64,000 nucleotides of DNA from Lantana camara (lineage: Eukaryota > Streptophyta > Magnoliopsida > Lamiales > Verbenaceae). The notes beneath the pieces were generated by a model. That model was not told the DNA's origin. It searched no databases and worked only from the letters and a program-made list of their open reading frames with translations. This document shows, piece after piece, positions 1 to 11,532 of this stretch; positions within the stretch are counted from its first letter, which is position 1, and each line of letters begins with the position of its first letter. Where the stretch lies: positions 49,548,501-49,612,500 of the forward strand of contig CM074860.1 in assembly GCA_037501455.1 (NCBI GenBank), written 5' to 3'. The translations under genes were made by a program, and so were the position numbers.

Positions 1-597
1 ATGAAAGTCATCACTCGCTATATTAGGTGCATAGCGAGACAGCCTCTGATACTCGGATATATACTCCGAAACTGACATCCTTCCTTGCCTTAACTCGGTA
101 AACTCCTTCAATCTCCTAGTACGCGCTGAGGGAGGAATAAACTTATTCTTAAACTCTCGAGTAAAGACCTCCTAATTAATCTCCTCCTCGGCGGCCTCCA
201 ACACTATCTTAGTACTTTCCCACCAAGAGTAAGCCTCTCCTTGGATCAATGTAATGGTGCAACGAGCTTTCTCTCGAGACTCACATGGTATAAGCTCCCA
301 AATTCTCTCTACTTCCTTTAACCACATCTCCGCCTGGGTATCATTGCCATGGAAGAATTTAGGAGGGTGTTGACTCTGGAATTCCCGAAGTATAGTTGAA
401 ATAGGTGCTTCTAATGGCACCGGGGGAGCAGACGGTGCAGGAGGAACATGCTCTCTCATCCTCTGATCTATAAGGCCAACCACAGCATTCATGAAGTCCT
501 GTGTTTGAGCTGGAGGGGGTGGTGATCTCTCTCGATGATGATGCTGACGATGTCGATGTCCCTGAGAACGATCACGATGATGACGACCTCGGTGCAT
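1..597 (-). pseudogene. gag of element A, interrupted by a stop codon (5' portion)
   Basis: The reading frame starts at 597 (MHRGRHHRDRS...), about 235 bp from the primer site. A His/Arg-rich and Pro-rich head of roughly 60 residues is followed by the retrotransposon gag (capsid) region, with the pattern PPKFFHGN..AEMWLKEVE and QGEAYSWWES. A TAG at 172-174 ends the 141-residue ORF. In the same frame beyond it the capsid continues to the window edge, with EVFTREFKNKF, LRQGRMSVSEY and LSRYAP, all classic Ty3/gypsy gag signatures. The stop is therefore a nonsense mutation, probably at a Trp codon, rather than the true end. Gag would form the virus-like particle. Zinc knuckle and pol are off-window. 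Assignment to gag is firm; the exact lineage is not. Confidence 0.85.
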
Positions 598-831
598 CCT
601 GTATTCAAGACACTAAGGATGCATGTGGCATTAGTGGATGCTAATGGTTGCAAATAAGTCTCAAGTCACAAATAATTCACATAATTCAAAGACTTCAAGT
701 TATTCAAATAATTCAAATAGGTCAAATAATTTCAAATAAAGATGCAAGACTCTCAAGTTAACAATTAATTCCTATGCCGCACGACCTAGACTTGACACGA
801 CACGGCACTAGAGACCCGGTTTTGCAACCGG

Positions 832-843
832 GCTCTGATACCA
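832..843 (-). other. Primer binding site of element A (initiator Met-tRNA)
   Basis: On the minus strand this reads TGGTATCAGAGC, complementary to the 3' end of plant initiator Met-tRNA and the usual minus-strand primer site of plant Ty3/gypsy elements. It lies 7 nt from the LTR terminus at 851. Immediately downstream (gag side, 815-831) is a stem-loop CCCGGTT-GCAA-AACCGGG whose 5' arm overlaps the extended primer-site region. Confidence 0.92.
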
Positions 844-1920
844 CCTAAGATGTAACACCCGAAGCGCAAAGGTGTCACATCCCCCACACTAGAGCCCAGT
901 CCACATATGAAACGGACAATCCATACATGAACTAAGCCATAGCGAACGGGTGACAAGAAAATAAATGCTATCTAGCTAGGCGGGACTAACCCCAAACCAA
1001 TTATCACAACAGGAAAATAAACTGAAGTGCGTTAACAACAAGTCTTTAACAAGCAAACCAATTCTAATTTCCTATCAATACATTATCAACTCCTAAATAC
1101 ATAACATTATATAAAACCGTAGATAACAATATATGTGCAACAAAGTAGAATGGACACGTGCTAGACCCGGAAAGAAAGACTTGACTCGACACCAATCCCG
1201 CCTAGCACACAACCTGCAAAACTGAAAGGTGAGGTATCAGTCTACCACAGACTGAGCGAGGGGCATAATAGATATAAGCGCAGATAACATGCAAATCATA
1301 ATCTCGGGTAAGGTTTTATAACCGAAAACAATCTAAGTTCAATAACAACATAAAGCTCGCCCGAGATTACAATTATCAGATTTAACAATCAATCATTTTC
1401 AACCAATCAATCAGTGGCCTGGCGAGTGAGGGCAATTCTCCAACCTTACTCCGATAGTGTACAATCACGATACTTTTAATTAATTAATTAAGTGATCACG
1501 CAATCAATTACAGTGCACACGTAGCAGTTTCAATGACTCCTTCTTCCTCTAATGATGGTGGGTTTGCAAGACCCGATCCATCCACGGTAAACACGGTGTA
1601 CGTCGGGAACATGACTCCCACGCACGGGACTCCTTCCTCCACCAAACCTCCTGGTGGATTCAGGGTTCATCCCCACGGTTGAGAGGAGTGTAAGAGTTAC
1701 CCGTCAGCCCATGCTTTCCCGGTTGGCTCAAACACTAACTCTCGGGCCCACAGTGCACGATACAATATACTCGCCCAAAACACGATCAATCAATACGGTA
1801 CACTTCAGTAAATCAGTTGCAATTCAATAGAGTTTGGAAAACTATAGATATATATACCTTTTGGCTTAAAACATGACATAGGGTTGTAATGGTTCTAGAT
1901 ATCTAGGAATTAAACCTCAC

Positions 1921-1986
1921 CTGTACCGACAAATAAAGAGAAAGACACGGCCTAAGAAGCCCACTCCACGTCACTGGTGTGCTGGT
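1921..1986 (-). other. Predicted mini-exon in LTR A (66 nt)
   Basis: On the minus strand an acceptor-like CTTGTTGCACAG precedes the block and the donor CAG/GTGAGG follows it. The same arrangement, with a 50-82 nt block, is visible in LTRs A', B, C, D, E, H and I. Splicing itself is inferred; no transcript data are available. Confidence 0.45.
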
Positions 1987-2151
1987 CTGTGCAACAAGGA
2001 CAAGTATACATAAGACACGACTCAAAATGTACCAAATATGACGAACGGTGGAAATGCAACGAGATAACGAGCAAAATGCAATGTGGCATGAAAACATCTT
2101 GTTTCACTTCATTATGGATCATATAAAAGCAAATCGGGGTCAAAGAAGCAT

Positions 2152-2378
2152 GGGAACGGCCGTTCCGGCTTCCCTTTGAAAATGGGAAGGGCCGTTCCCA
2201 TGGCCCTTCAGAAACACGCCAGCGTTTTTTAAAATAAAACACGCTTTGGCTGGGAACGGCCCTTCCGGCAAATAGGCCAAAGTGGGAACGGCCGTTCCCA
2301 GTCTCGCTGGCCTAAACACACACAGAAGCCTGGGAACGCCCGTTCCCAAAATGTACTAAGGCGGGAACGACCGTTCCC
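2152..2378. repeat. Array of six GGGAACGGCCGTTCCC-type palindromes in LTR A
   Basis: Six 16-bp copies start at 2152, 2184, 2252, 2284, 2332 and 2363. The copy at 2284-2299 is the perfect palindrome GGGAACGGCCGTTCCC; the others have one to three changes, mostly in the centre. Spacing is irregular (31-68 bp). Homologous arrays with other words occur in LTRs B, C, D, G and I. Confidence 0.9.
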
Positions 2379-3177
2379 AGTTTCTGCAAATTACAGAAAC
2401 AGAGCAGTTATGCAGGGGAGAACGAACCAAAACCATAAATGCACAAACGATCACTTAACAAGCTCCAAATGCATATAAATCATGAAATTAACGTGCTTGC
2501 ATACTTATAGTTCAATAATAACTCATATAAACACTTAAATCAATGCTTAATCATCAAGAATCATCAAGATCAACCCCACATTGAACTCATGCTCCAAGCT
2601 TATAACCTTCACAATATATGCATCAAATCATAGCTATAACCATATATTCATACTTTCATCAACTACAACACATTTAAGCAAGCTCAAACCATAACCCTAG
2701 TTCTTATATTTATTCATGTATTTCCCCAACTAAGCTCATACCATGAATGAATGAGAAGAAGGAAAAGAGATGATGTTGTAATGATGATTATGCTTCAAAG
2801 CATACAATTTTCCCCTTGAATCCAAGCTTCAAATGATGAAATCCTATTCTCTGCTTGGTAGGGTTTTAGAATCGGTATGAGGGAGAGAGAGGAGGAATCA
2901 TGTGTGTATAAGTTTGTATGCAACCAAATGATATGCTAGATATTATATGACTAAGCTCCAATTGCAATTTAATCCCCCCCAAAACATAAGTCATACAATT
3001 AAGTTCAATCTCATGGAAAATGATCAATTAAATACAAGACTATTTCATGCAATTAAGTCCTCAAATTAAGAAAGATGATCACTTAAGGTCAAATAGGCAA
3101 TTAAACAATTAAGTCATAATTGGCAATTATTTCACATTAATTCGCATAATGCGTAATTGAAAATTTGGGGCGTTACA

Positions 3178-5213
3178 AGCATGACAATTATCAATTTATC
3201 GTAATTCATAATATACCATTTTCGGGTAGTAAGAGTAAATCAATATACTACGATTCTAACTCCTATCATGCATCAAGTCTTAAGTTGTTCAAGCATCTTT
3301 CATGTATCTCAATTTTATATTTGAAACACAATTTACAACAAACATAACATTGAGAACGTCTCAAATTCATATAGAGAAATCACAACATGTTCGTTCTTCT
3401 AAAATATCATTCAAGTTCATTTAGTCACATAAGAGATTAGTTTCTAGATATTACACTAACACCCCTTCATACTTAACAAATAGCGTAAATTCATCACATC
3501 GGATTCAAATTGTAAATCGAAACATTCATGCATATCACAATCCATTCAATACATGTTTTCGTATACGATTGGAATACATCTCGATCAACAAACCAACAAT
3601 AACCAATTTATTTGCACTTAAAACAATTAATTCAAATAATCACAATTACGCAAAATAATTCGTAATAAATAGATCGAGTGTCCGATTAACGAACGGAAAG
3701 TGGCGTTGAACTCAACACAACGAGAAGAACATTCTGAGAAGATGCCGCCGGAAGGCCACCACTGTAACTGCCGGAATTTGGCCGGACCGCCACCGGGCAG
3801 CCGCCGAAGGTCGCCGGAAAAATCCCGAAAAATCAGTCCTGAATGAAGTCTTCGTGCCCGTTCCGAATCCTCGATCAATTTCTGGAAAATCCTTGTCAAT
3901 CTCTTCCAATTTCAGATCTAAGAACACAAAAACCCGAAAATCTTCAAGCTCAAATTACTTCCAAACCTGTGAACCAAAATGCGATCCGTAAAAGGCATTG
4001 TCTTACCCGTGACAAGCTCTTCGAAAGCCCTAAGGTGGTGGTCGGAGAAAATCCCCGGAGCTAGTCCCACCATCGCGCCCCCGCTGTACAGCCGCGATCC
4101 GCCGCCAAACCACCGAATCTGGAGTCGCGTGATCAAAGGCTACTAGTTGTCGCCGTTCCGAACAACTATCGCGACGAGCCCGAGGCCAAAAGATGGCCGG
4201 AAAAGGCCCCCGTTGGCCGTCGAATATTCTGCCGCCGCCCACATCGCCGGAACCACCACCTACGGCCAAGATCTGGTGAAATTGATGCCGAAAAACCTTG
4301 GAAACGATCAAGCCCCTTCGAAAACCACAGCCGGAAGAGGCGGAATCGCGCCGCTACGTTCACGGGCGTCGCCGCACCGAGCTTAAGGCAGCGCGTGCGG
4401 CGCCGTTGCGGCCCGGATGGCCACGTCACCGATGTCAAACGATGCACCGGGGGGTCTACTTTCTGGTTCCGAGGCGCGTGCTTCAAGGAGGGGGCCGAAA
4501 ACCGCCGCGAACGGTCCGCGAAGTGGTGGTGGTCTGACACCTCCGTCGCTGCTACTGAAATCCGGTGATAACTCTGCCACCGTTCATCATTAGGCCATGA
4601 AGTTGGTACTCTTGCGTACGTCTCGCCGAGATCATCAAAATGGACTATTCGTTTGTTGAATTCCGTCGAGAAACGATCGAGTTATGGGCTCGTAACCGAA
4701 GTCGTGCATTGTGACCGCGGGAGAGAGAGAGAGAGATAGAAAGGAGATTGGGAGAAATGTGTCTTGTGCACAAGCTATATACAACCGGGTATCCTTATCG
4801 CGTAGCAAAGAGTAATAGCACATACAAATAATCGTAAATAAAATTGGTAAAGTTACGAATAAACATTCAAGCTCCGAATTAATTTTATAAATTAAAATGA
4901 AATAGAGATTTACCAGTTAGAGTTTAATTCAATTTAATTTTAGAAACCTTTCGTACAATTTAACGACACTTCGTAAACACATGATTGATAATTAATCTCA
5001 AGGAATTCAAGTAAACCGAAATTAAACAAGTTAAGTAACATGATGGATTTATAATCAACTTAACCATTAATTTTAGAATAATCCGAATGATCACATATTA
5101 AATTGGATTTACATTAAATCACAAAATTCAAGAACTTTTAAATTAAACACACACAAGTGTAGAGACTTACTTGTTAATATCGTCTGGACGCCCTTCGAGA
5201 ATACGGGGCGTCA
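3178..5213 (-). repeat. Element K: LTR fragment, minus orientation
   Basis: This stretch ends at the right with ACGGGGCGTCA, i.e. TGACGCCCCG at the start of an LTR read on the minus strand, like the TGTAACGCCCCG start of LTR E. It holds an AT-rich left part and a GC-rich part (about 3700-4600) with many CCGCCGG/CGGCGG words, matching the organisation of LTR E read in reverse. It is cut at the left by element A. Several overlapping open frames in the GC-rich part on both strands look like composition effects, and I see no protein family in them. Its right end abuts the internal part of LTR C. Confidence 0.6.
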
Positions 5214-6170
5214 TAGACAATGAGCAATTGACGGGTTCAACTAACATAGATATCTAATCCCGAAATTTCATACATAAACATTTCCAATTATACATTCTTG
5301 TAAGCTATCATGTGTACAAAATGCGTATGAAGTGACTTAGACGTAAATATGAGACTTGACAAACTCAGAACCCCGCCTAGCACTCCAACCTGCAAAAGAA
5401 CTGAAAACAAAGCCGGGTTCAGTCTATAGGAGACTGGTGGGTATAAAATGGCATATTAATATAATACTGCAGAATTTAAACACCCACGCATGTAAGCTAT
5501 AATCCCGTGCGAGGTTTTTAGAATATTTCCCAAGTGGGTGAAAACAAAATAAAACAACGCTCGGGATTACAACAATCAATTTAATTTAGTCATACAATCG
5601 ATCCAAAACGTGAGCCCGGAGAGGGGGGTAAAATCTCCAACCTACACCTCGTGTGTGCAAAACTTTATTCAATACCGATCATGCGATAATCATTTCATTC
5701 AATCGATCAATCAATCATTATCATTCATTCATGCATAACAATTACTCCTTCTTCCTCCGGGTGGTGGACGCATCGTTTAGGGTTGAAGTGTACCTTCCCG
5801 CCCCAACGATATTGTCCTCACTGGACAGGTTTTGTTCCTCCCTTCCGTGTACCGACCGAGGAGGACGCGTCTACCCATTCATTGACCAAAAGGGGTTACA
5901 TGAATTCCCCAATTGGCACTCAGCTCCCATTCCCCGTTAAAACTCCTAACGAGGGCCGGTATCGCCGCTACTATATAGGACTAGCAGATAGGATCACTGT
6001 CGGCCCTTGCCTCCCCGGATAGCCACATGTACCAAGTCCCTGGGCCCGTGCAAATAAGCAATCATGTCCTCGCCAAAACAATCGGTAAGTTTTCATAAAA
6101 GATAAAGAGTTTGACAACCAAAATCATAGACTCCTTGAAAACGACTCGATATATATATATATATATTACC
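5214..6170 (-). repeat. 3' LTR of element C, outer part
   Basis: It aligns with 40453-41398 of the 5' LTR. It ends in TTACC at 6166-6170, which is repeated at 10532-10536 after solo LTR B. The uninterrupted site reads TATTACCTTTGGC near 41397 in the 5' LTR, proving the insertion. It contains the hairpin CAGTCTATAGGAGACTG at 5420-5436 and a TA repeat at about 6149-6165. Confidence 0.88.
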
Positions 6171-7580
6171 TGTAGCACCCGGGACAATAGGCACCACGCC
6201 CCCCGCACTATGAGTCTAGTCCACACGTGAAATGGATAGTCCAAGCATGAACCGAACTCATAGCGAACCGGAGACAAAATAAAAGATATCCTAGCTAGGC
6301 GGAATCTAACCCTGAACCAAATAAATCATAATAACCAAGAGTGCAATGCGGAAGCAATAACGTATAATTCATAAATTCCAATAATGGTTACAAGCCCAAC
6401 ATATTTCAATTCATAAGTTAAATCCATCATGCATCCTAACAACGGGTTCAACTAAACATGCAATCTGTCCCGAATCAATATCCAATAATAATCATAATTT
6501 GCACACAGGCCCTATACATAAAGGAGCTATAATTAAAACATAACAATATGAAATGCGACTCGAGTGTACAAGTGTGACACGAACAAAATTGTAATGACTC
6601 GACTCTCGCCTAGCCAAAACCTGCAAGAATTGAGAAGTGGGAAAGAGGGGTCAGTCTCTAGAAGACTGAGTGAGCAGGAGCGATACGTATATATAAAAAC
6701 ATGCACATGCAAGTCATAATTCCCGAGCAAGGTTTTATTTAAAGTTAGTTCCCAAGAGGGCGAGAGAATAACTATGACATGCTCGGACTTTACAACTAAT
6801 CATATTAAATTCATTAAGTTCATAATTCATACATAAACATAAGGCTCGGCGAGTGAACGTGCATTATCTCCAACCAAACTCCGACCGTGTACGACAAATA
6901 TCATTAATACATTAAATACGTGATCATGCAATATATCATAATACACACAGATCATATATCATATCATAAGACATAGTCGTTTGGGCAATCCGTGTCCCGG
7001 CCTTCCCGCACGGTGCATAACAATCATAATACAATCATAATCATAACATAATTTCAACCTTCTTCCTCCGAGTGGTGGACGGGTTTGCAAGACCCGACCA
7101 CCGGTCCATACATAGGCCAATGGGGGTACATGAATCCCCCAAGGGCACTCAGCTCCCATTCCCCGCTAAACCTCCTAGCGAGGGCCGGTATCACCGTAAA
7201 TGTGGTGGGACTAGTACAAGGGATCACCGTCGGCCCTCACTACAAGAAATCCTGCAAATTCCGACGGAATTCCGAGGGAATTCCGACGGGACACATGCCG
7301 TAGGAAAACCCTCCCTCGGAATTCAAAACCGACGGAAAACCGACGGAATTCCGAGGGACAAAAATCATAAAAAAAAAATTTAATTTAAAAAATTCCGACG
7401 GAATTCCGAGGGAAATTCCATCGGAATTTGCTTTAAAAAAAAATTTTAATTAATTATTTCCGACGGAATTTCCCTCGGAATTCCGTCGGAATTTACTGGA
7501 AAAAAAAATTTAATTAATTATTTCCGACGGAATTTCCCTCGGAATTCCGTCGGAATTTACTGGAAAAATAAAAACTTAAT

Positions 7581-7661
7581 GCGCCCCTGGGGATTCGAAC
7601 ACCCGACGTTGTGGTAGTAAGACTTTATGGAAACCAAGGTAAACCAGTTGAGCTAGATCAA
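7581..7661 (-). other. tRNA-like segment inside the CACTA element
   Basis: On the minus strand it has an A-box-like TAGCTCAACTGGTTTA and, about 40 nt later, a B-box-like GGTGTTCGAATCC in a T-arm context, ending CCCCAGGGGCGC. The two boxes are the internal RNA polymerase III promoter of tRNA genes and SINEs. I could not fold a complete cloverleaf by eye: acceptor and anticodon stems look poor. A degenerate tRNA or tRNA-derived SINE fragment is more likely than a functional tRNA gene. Confidence 0.5.
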
Positions 7662-7812
7662 TTCATTGGTTTAGTTTGATACAAATATTTATATATCATT
7701 TGAAATAATAAAATCATAAATTTTGTAGACTATATTTAAAATTGAGTTCTAAGAAAATATTAATTATAACTACAAATATTATAATACGTCATAAGAATTC
7801 AATTTAAGCACA

Positions 7813-8160
7813 GATAAAACCGACGGAATTCCGACGGAAATCCCGTCAGAATTATTTAATATTATTTTTAATTTTTATTTTTAAAAAATCCGATGGAATT
7901 CCGACGGAAAATTCCGTCGTAATTATTTAATATTATTTTTAATTTTTATTTTTAAAAAATCCGACGGAATTCCGACTGAATGTCCGTCGGAATTATTTAA
8001 TTTCTATTTTTATAATTTATATTTAAAAAAACCGATGGGAATCCCATCGGAATTCCGTCGGAATTATTTAATATTATTTTTAAATTTTATTTTTAAAAAA
8101 ATCCTATGGAATTCCGAAGGAATTTCCGTTGGATTTATTTAATTTTTATTTTTAAAAAAA
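7813..8160. repeat. CACTA subterminal tandem repeat, about 5 units of about 70 bp
   Basis: Each unit pairs a self-complementary core (CCGACGGAATTCCG variants) with an AT-rich filler such as TTATTTAATATTATTTTTAA. Units start near 7817, 7887, 7958, 8029 and 8098. Subterminal repeats of this kind are typical transposase-binding regions in CACTA elements. The left half contains a related duplicated unit of about 60 bp (about 7444-7565). Confidence 0.8.
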
Positions 8161-8534
8161 AAAACAAATTCCGTCGGAATCCCGTCGGAATTCCCTCGGG
8201 AATTCCGAGGGAATTCCGACGGCCTGTTTCCCTCGGAATTTTCCGTCGGATTTCGGCGAATTTCTTGTAGTGCCTTGCCTCCCTGGATAGCCACTTGCAC
8301 TAAGTCCCTGGGCCCGTGCATTCATAATCATATTCTTGCTAAAACATTTGATTCATAAGGGACATAAAATATTTCATAATTCCTGAGAAAAGGTTTTCTC
8401 GATAATAATTTACTCGATGACTCCACTTCGAAAATAACATCTATATATATATATATATACATAAGGTTTTGGCTAAAACTTGTCACATAAGGGTTGTAGG
8501 GTTTGATACATAACTAGAACGAAAACACCCTCAC

Positions 8535-8599
8535 CTGGAGTACCACGAGACATAAAGCAAGAGTAATACGGGTGCCTATTCAATTTGGAAGTCTCTGCC
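8535..8599 (-). other. Predicted mini-exon in solo LTR B (65 nt)
   Basis: On the minus strand the acceptor-like TTCGTTTCCAG precedes and the donor CAG/GTGAGG follows. Length and sequence match the 65-nt block in LTR E, although the upstream halves of the two LTRs differ. The block is also open in one frame in both families, but similarity at the DNA level is equally high around it, so coding is not implied. Confidence 0.5.
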
Positions 8600-9463
8600 C
8601 TGGAAACGAACTGTACAAGAGAAGGAACAATGTGTACCTGTGAGAATTGACTCAGAATGAAACCACATACACACGCGACGTGTTTTGTACATGATATGAG
8701 TTGCATAAAGAGCATAAATCATGTTACGATGTCATATAATCAAGTAATTCATTCAAAACGTTCAATACACGGTGGTTTCATAATCATGCTTTTCATATCT
8801 TTCAAGATTCATATCAATTCGGGCCATAACTTCATATAGTATTCATATCACCTATTTAAACATGTTTACAATGCATATAGTAGCATACATTTGAAATTCA
8901 TAAAGTTAAAGTTCGTATAAGGGCAATGAATACAAAGGAAGTGATATAAGGTACCACATAAAGGCATATGAGTTCATAATTCGAAAACGGGCATTCCAAT
9001 TAGGCCATAAATTTGAAATATACAACCTAATACATAATATAACATATTAAATAAGCATTTGAATCAATTAGAACACATACGGGAGTCAAGAGTTGAAAGG
9101 AACGGAAGAAGATGGATTTTGGCGAAAGTTGACAGTTTTTCAGAATTGAACAAGCTGTAGAAAATTGGATGTATCTCAAGTTCTAGAAGTTGGAATTAGG
9201 TTTTGTTTGTTGCGAATGAAACTAGACACACAGGCCTTTCAAATGTTATATGGCTCGAATCATGGTTCAAAGTGATGTGGAAATGGCCAAGTTCCGAAGT
9301 TGGGTGAGTGCAGTGTTTCGATGAAGTAGCGACATAATTTTCAAACGATCATAACTCACAATTGAGAAAAGATATTGAGGTGATTACAATTGGAAGATGT
9401 TCTATACTTTAAGAGGTTTCCTTGAGTTGAAAAATCAGGTCAATCTGACTCTATTTGAATAGT

Positions 9464-9572
9464 GAACGGTCATTTGAAATCAATTCACAAAACCAGGAAC
9501 GACCGTTCGGAGTGCAGAATGGTTCTGTTCTGTTGAACGGCCGTTCATGAAGAAACCGAATGGCCGTTCGGT
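9464..9572. repeat. Array of four GAACGGCCGTTC-type palindromes in LTR B
   Basis: Copies lie at 9464-9475 (degenerate), 9497-9508, 9535-9546 (perfect) and 9555-9572 (ACCGAATGGCCGTTCGGT). The flanking DNA is homologous to the flank of the array at 60654 in LTR I, but the palindrome word differs. Confidence 0.85.
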
Positions 9573-10601
9573 TTGATCTGGGTCGAAAAACAGGATATTG
9601 ACATGGTATAATGTGAAGGGAATGGTCCCAAACACCTCCAACTCCGAATCCAAGCAAAATACACCATATAAACACCTCAATACCCATATATATACACATA
9701 TCATTCAACAATTCATGAATTACTCCATCAAATTCATAACCCACATTCATATACACGCACATATAAATACATATATATGCACATATTCATATATACACAT
9801 TCTTACTCAAAGAATTTCCAACAATCCATCATACAAGTTATAGCTCATCATGTATTCATACATATTCACCTAAGAGTTCAAGTTATTGGGCAAGATCACA
9901 AAACTCCATCTTAATAAACATATATATATAAAACCCACATATACGTAAATACACATAATACCTTGGAGAAGAAAGGAGATGAAGAGAGAGGAGATGAGCT
10001 TGAATTCTTGCTTGATTTTGGATGAACTTGTCTTGCCTTCTTGCTTCTCACTTGGCTTGATTTTGGAAGGAATGGATGAAGGCTTTGGGAATCTCTTGGG
10101 AGAGAAAATGAGAGAAGAAGAAGAATGAGATTGGGGATGGGGAAATATCGTGTATTAAGAGGCAAGAAGAGAGGAAATTGTACTTTGGTCCTTCTATAAT
10201 TTAAGAGCTCCAATTGGGTCCCGAAAGTTTGGTCGGTGAATAATTGGAGTCCGAATCAAAGTTCGATTGAGTCCAAGGATTTCATATAAGATCAAATAAG
10301 TGCAGAAGTAAAATAAAACATTTAATTACCAAGTAGACACATTAGAAACGAATTTAAATAACATTGTCAATTAAATCATATAAGTCATATAAGTCACATA
10401 ATAGAAATTAATTCACGAAATTATTAAATTTAATAATTACTTAGCAATTAAAACAAATAAAGCCACATAACTCTCGGTCTAAACCCACTCGTGACGCCAT
10501 ACCTGTACGGCCGAAAAATCGGGGCGTTACATTACCTTTGGCTTGAAATCTACACATTGGAATATATCGGGTCTGTTTTATCTAATAGAAGAGAAACCCA
10601 C

Positions 10602-10670
10602 CTGTTACACCTTACCAAAACCAAGAAGATAAGAAGACTTGGGGAAACCTAGGAACCCGGCATCTCAGCC
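10602..10670 (-). other. Predicted mini-exon in 3' LTR of C (69 nt)
   Basis: Acceptor-like CAGTTTTCTCCAG precedes it and donor CAG/GTGGG follows, on the minus strand. The same block is present at 41468-41536 in the other LTR, with one acceptor-region change. Confidence 0.45.
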
Positions 10671-11374
10671 CTGGAGAAAACTGTATCAAGGACAATGCAA
10701 TGAATTCGTGAGACTCAAGACTCCAAATAAACCATATACGACACACGGTAATGCATTTATCATGATATGAATGTATAAAAGATAATTTTATGTAATGAAC
10801 ACGTTCATGTTCACTATTAATGTCTTAAAGACATACAAACACTCATTTCATTCCTCTCATGAAGCGTTTAAATCCATTCAAGTTCATAATCTTCAAATTT
10901 AAATAAATTGATCCACGAATTTCAAATAACAATTATAACACGTAAGATAACATGTTCACAATTAGGAAATAGGCAAATAGAAACATTCAAGTCATGTTCG
11001 GAAATTAAATAACACGAAATAAATAACAATTAAATTCTAAAATTTTAAAAATAAATTAAACAATACTATTAAATGATATATAATATTAGACATGCATTAA
11101 TAATAATATATATATATATACATTCTTGCACGTACAACACATGCACATCACACAGAAGGAACAATTATGCATGCATATACTAAAACAAACTATTAAAAAA
11201 AAAAATCATAGCATGCATATAATTGGCAAAACAAATGCAATAAATGTCTATGCATGCAAACATTAAGAATTAGGAAATAGATGTCAAACCACGCCATGCA
11301 TGCAGACTGAATTTAGGAAGTAATTATCAGCCATGCAAAGAATGGAAAGCTGCAACTCACGCCAAAACCGAAGA

Positions 11375-11532
11375 GGGTGGCGGCCGCGACCCATTTTATT
11401 CAAGAAATGGTAGCGGCCGCTACCCGTTTAAAATCTGAATTTTTTTAACAATTTTTCAAAGTACGAGAGCAGCCCAAAAATCAGTCGCTGGCGCGACTCT
11501 AATTACAGGCGAAAAAGTCGTGGGCGCTACCC
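11375..11532. repeat. Array of CGGCCG-centred palindromes in LTR C
   Basis: Copies: GGGTGGCGGCCGCGACCC at 11375-11392, the perfect GGTAGCGGCCGCTACC at 11409-11424, AGTCGCTGGCGCGACT at 11483-11498 and a weaker fourth at about 11517-11532. The 5' LTR carries the same array at about 42236-42405. Confidence 0.82.

Larger units (their letters stand above)
1..3177 (-). mobile_element. Element A: left-truncated Ty3/gypsy retrotransposon (gag, primer site, 5' LTR)
   Basis: On the minus strand the order is 5' LTR, primer binding site, gag, so pol and the 3' LTR lie beyond the left edge. The primer site, a 7-nt spacer and the LTR terminus TGTAACACCC are all in the expected places. The right flank after the terminal CGTTACA starts AGCAT, which would be the 5-bp target duplication, but its partner is outside the window. 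The element appears to sit inside LTR fragment K. Gag has an in-frame stop, so this copy is probably defective. Confidence 0.85.
851..3177 (-). repeat. 5' LTR of element A (2,327 bp)
   Basis: It is bounded by TGTAACACCC next to the primer site and GGGGCGTTACA at the outer end. In sense direction (right to left) there is a pyrimidine-rich leader near 2850-2910, a possible splice donor CATG/GTATGAG near 2741, six palindromes at 2152-2378, a predicted mini-exon at 1921-1986 ending in CAG/GTGAGG, a TA-rich stretch near 1846-1857, and a CAGTCT..AGACTG hairpin at 1238-1254. The solo LTR at 44259-56576 is a shorter relative that lacks the palindromic part. No coding capacity is apparent. Confidence 0.88.
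7248..8272. mobile_element. Non-autonomous CACTA (En/Spm) DNA transposon, 1,025 bp
   Basis: Terminal inverted repeats begin CACTACAAGAAAT at both ends, and a 3-bp duplication CCT flanks it (7245-7247, 8273-8275), as expected for CACTA elements. Both halves are packed with subterminal repeats of TTCCGACGGAATTCCG type. No transposase is encoded, so it is a MITE-like derivative mobilised in trans. The centre holds a tRNA-like segment. Element orientation cannot be assigned. Confidence 0.93.
6171..10531 (-). mobile_element. Solo LTR B (3,333 bp without its CACTA insert)
   Basis: B runs from TGTAGCACCC to GGGGCGTTACA with perfect 5-bp duplications TTACC on both sides and no primer site, polypurine tract or coding region inside. 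It is therefore a solo LTR left by recombination between two LTRs. It is split by a CACTA element at 7248-8272. Its left third (the LTR's sense 3' part) closely resembles the end of LTR E in reverse, including a shared 65-nt mini-exon. Its 5' part resembles LTR I. Confidence 0.9.

Noticed and set aside
4030..4580. Several overlapping ORFs on both strands in the GC-rich part of K
   Set aside because: Stop-poor because of GC richness; mutually overlapping and Arg/Pro/Ala-biased, without family resemblance.
7581..7661. Functional tRNA gene
   Set aside because: Only the two internal promoter boxes are convincing; acceptor and anticodon stems do not pair well by eye and it lies inside a transposon.
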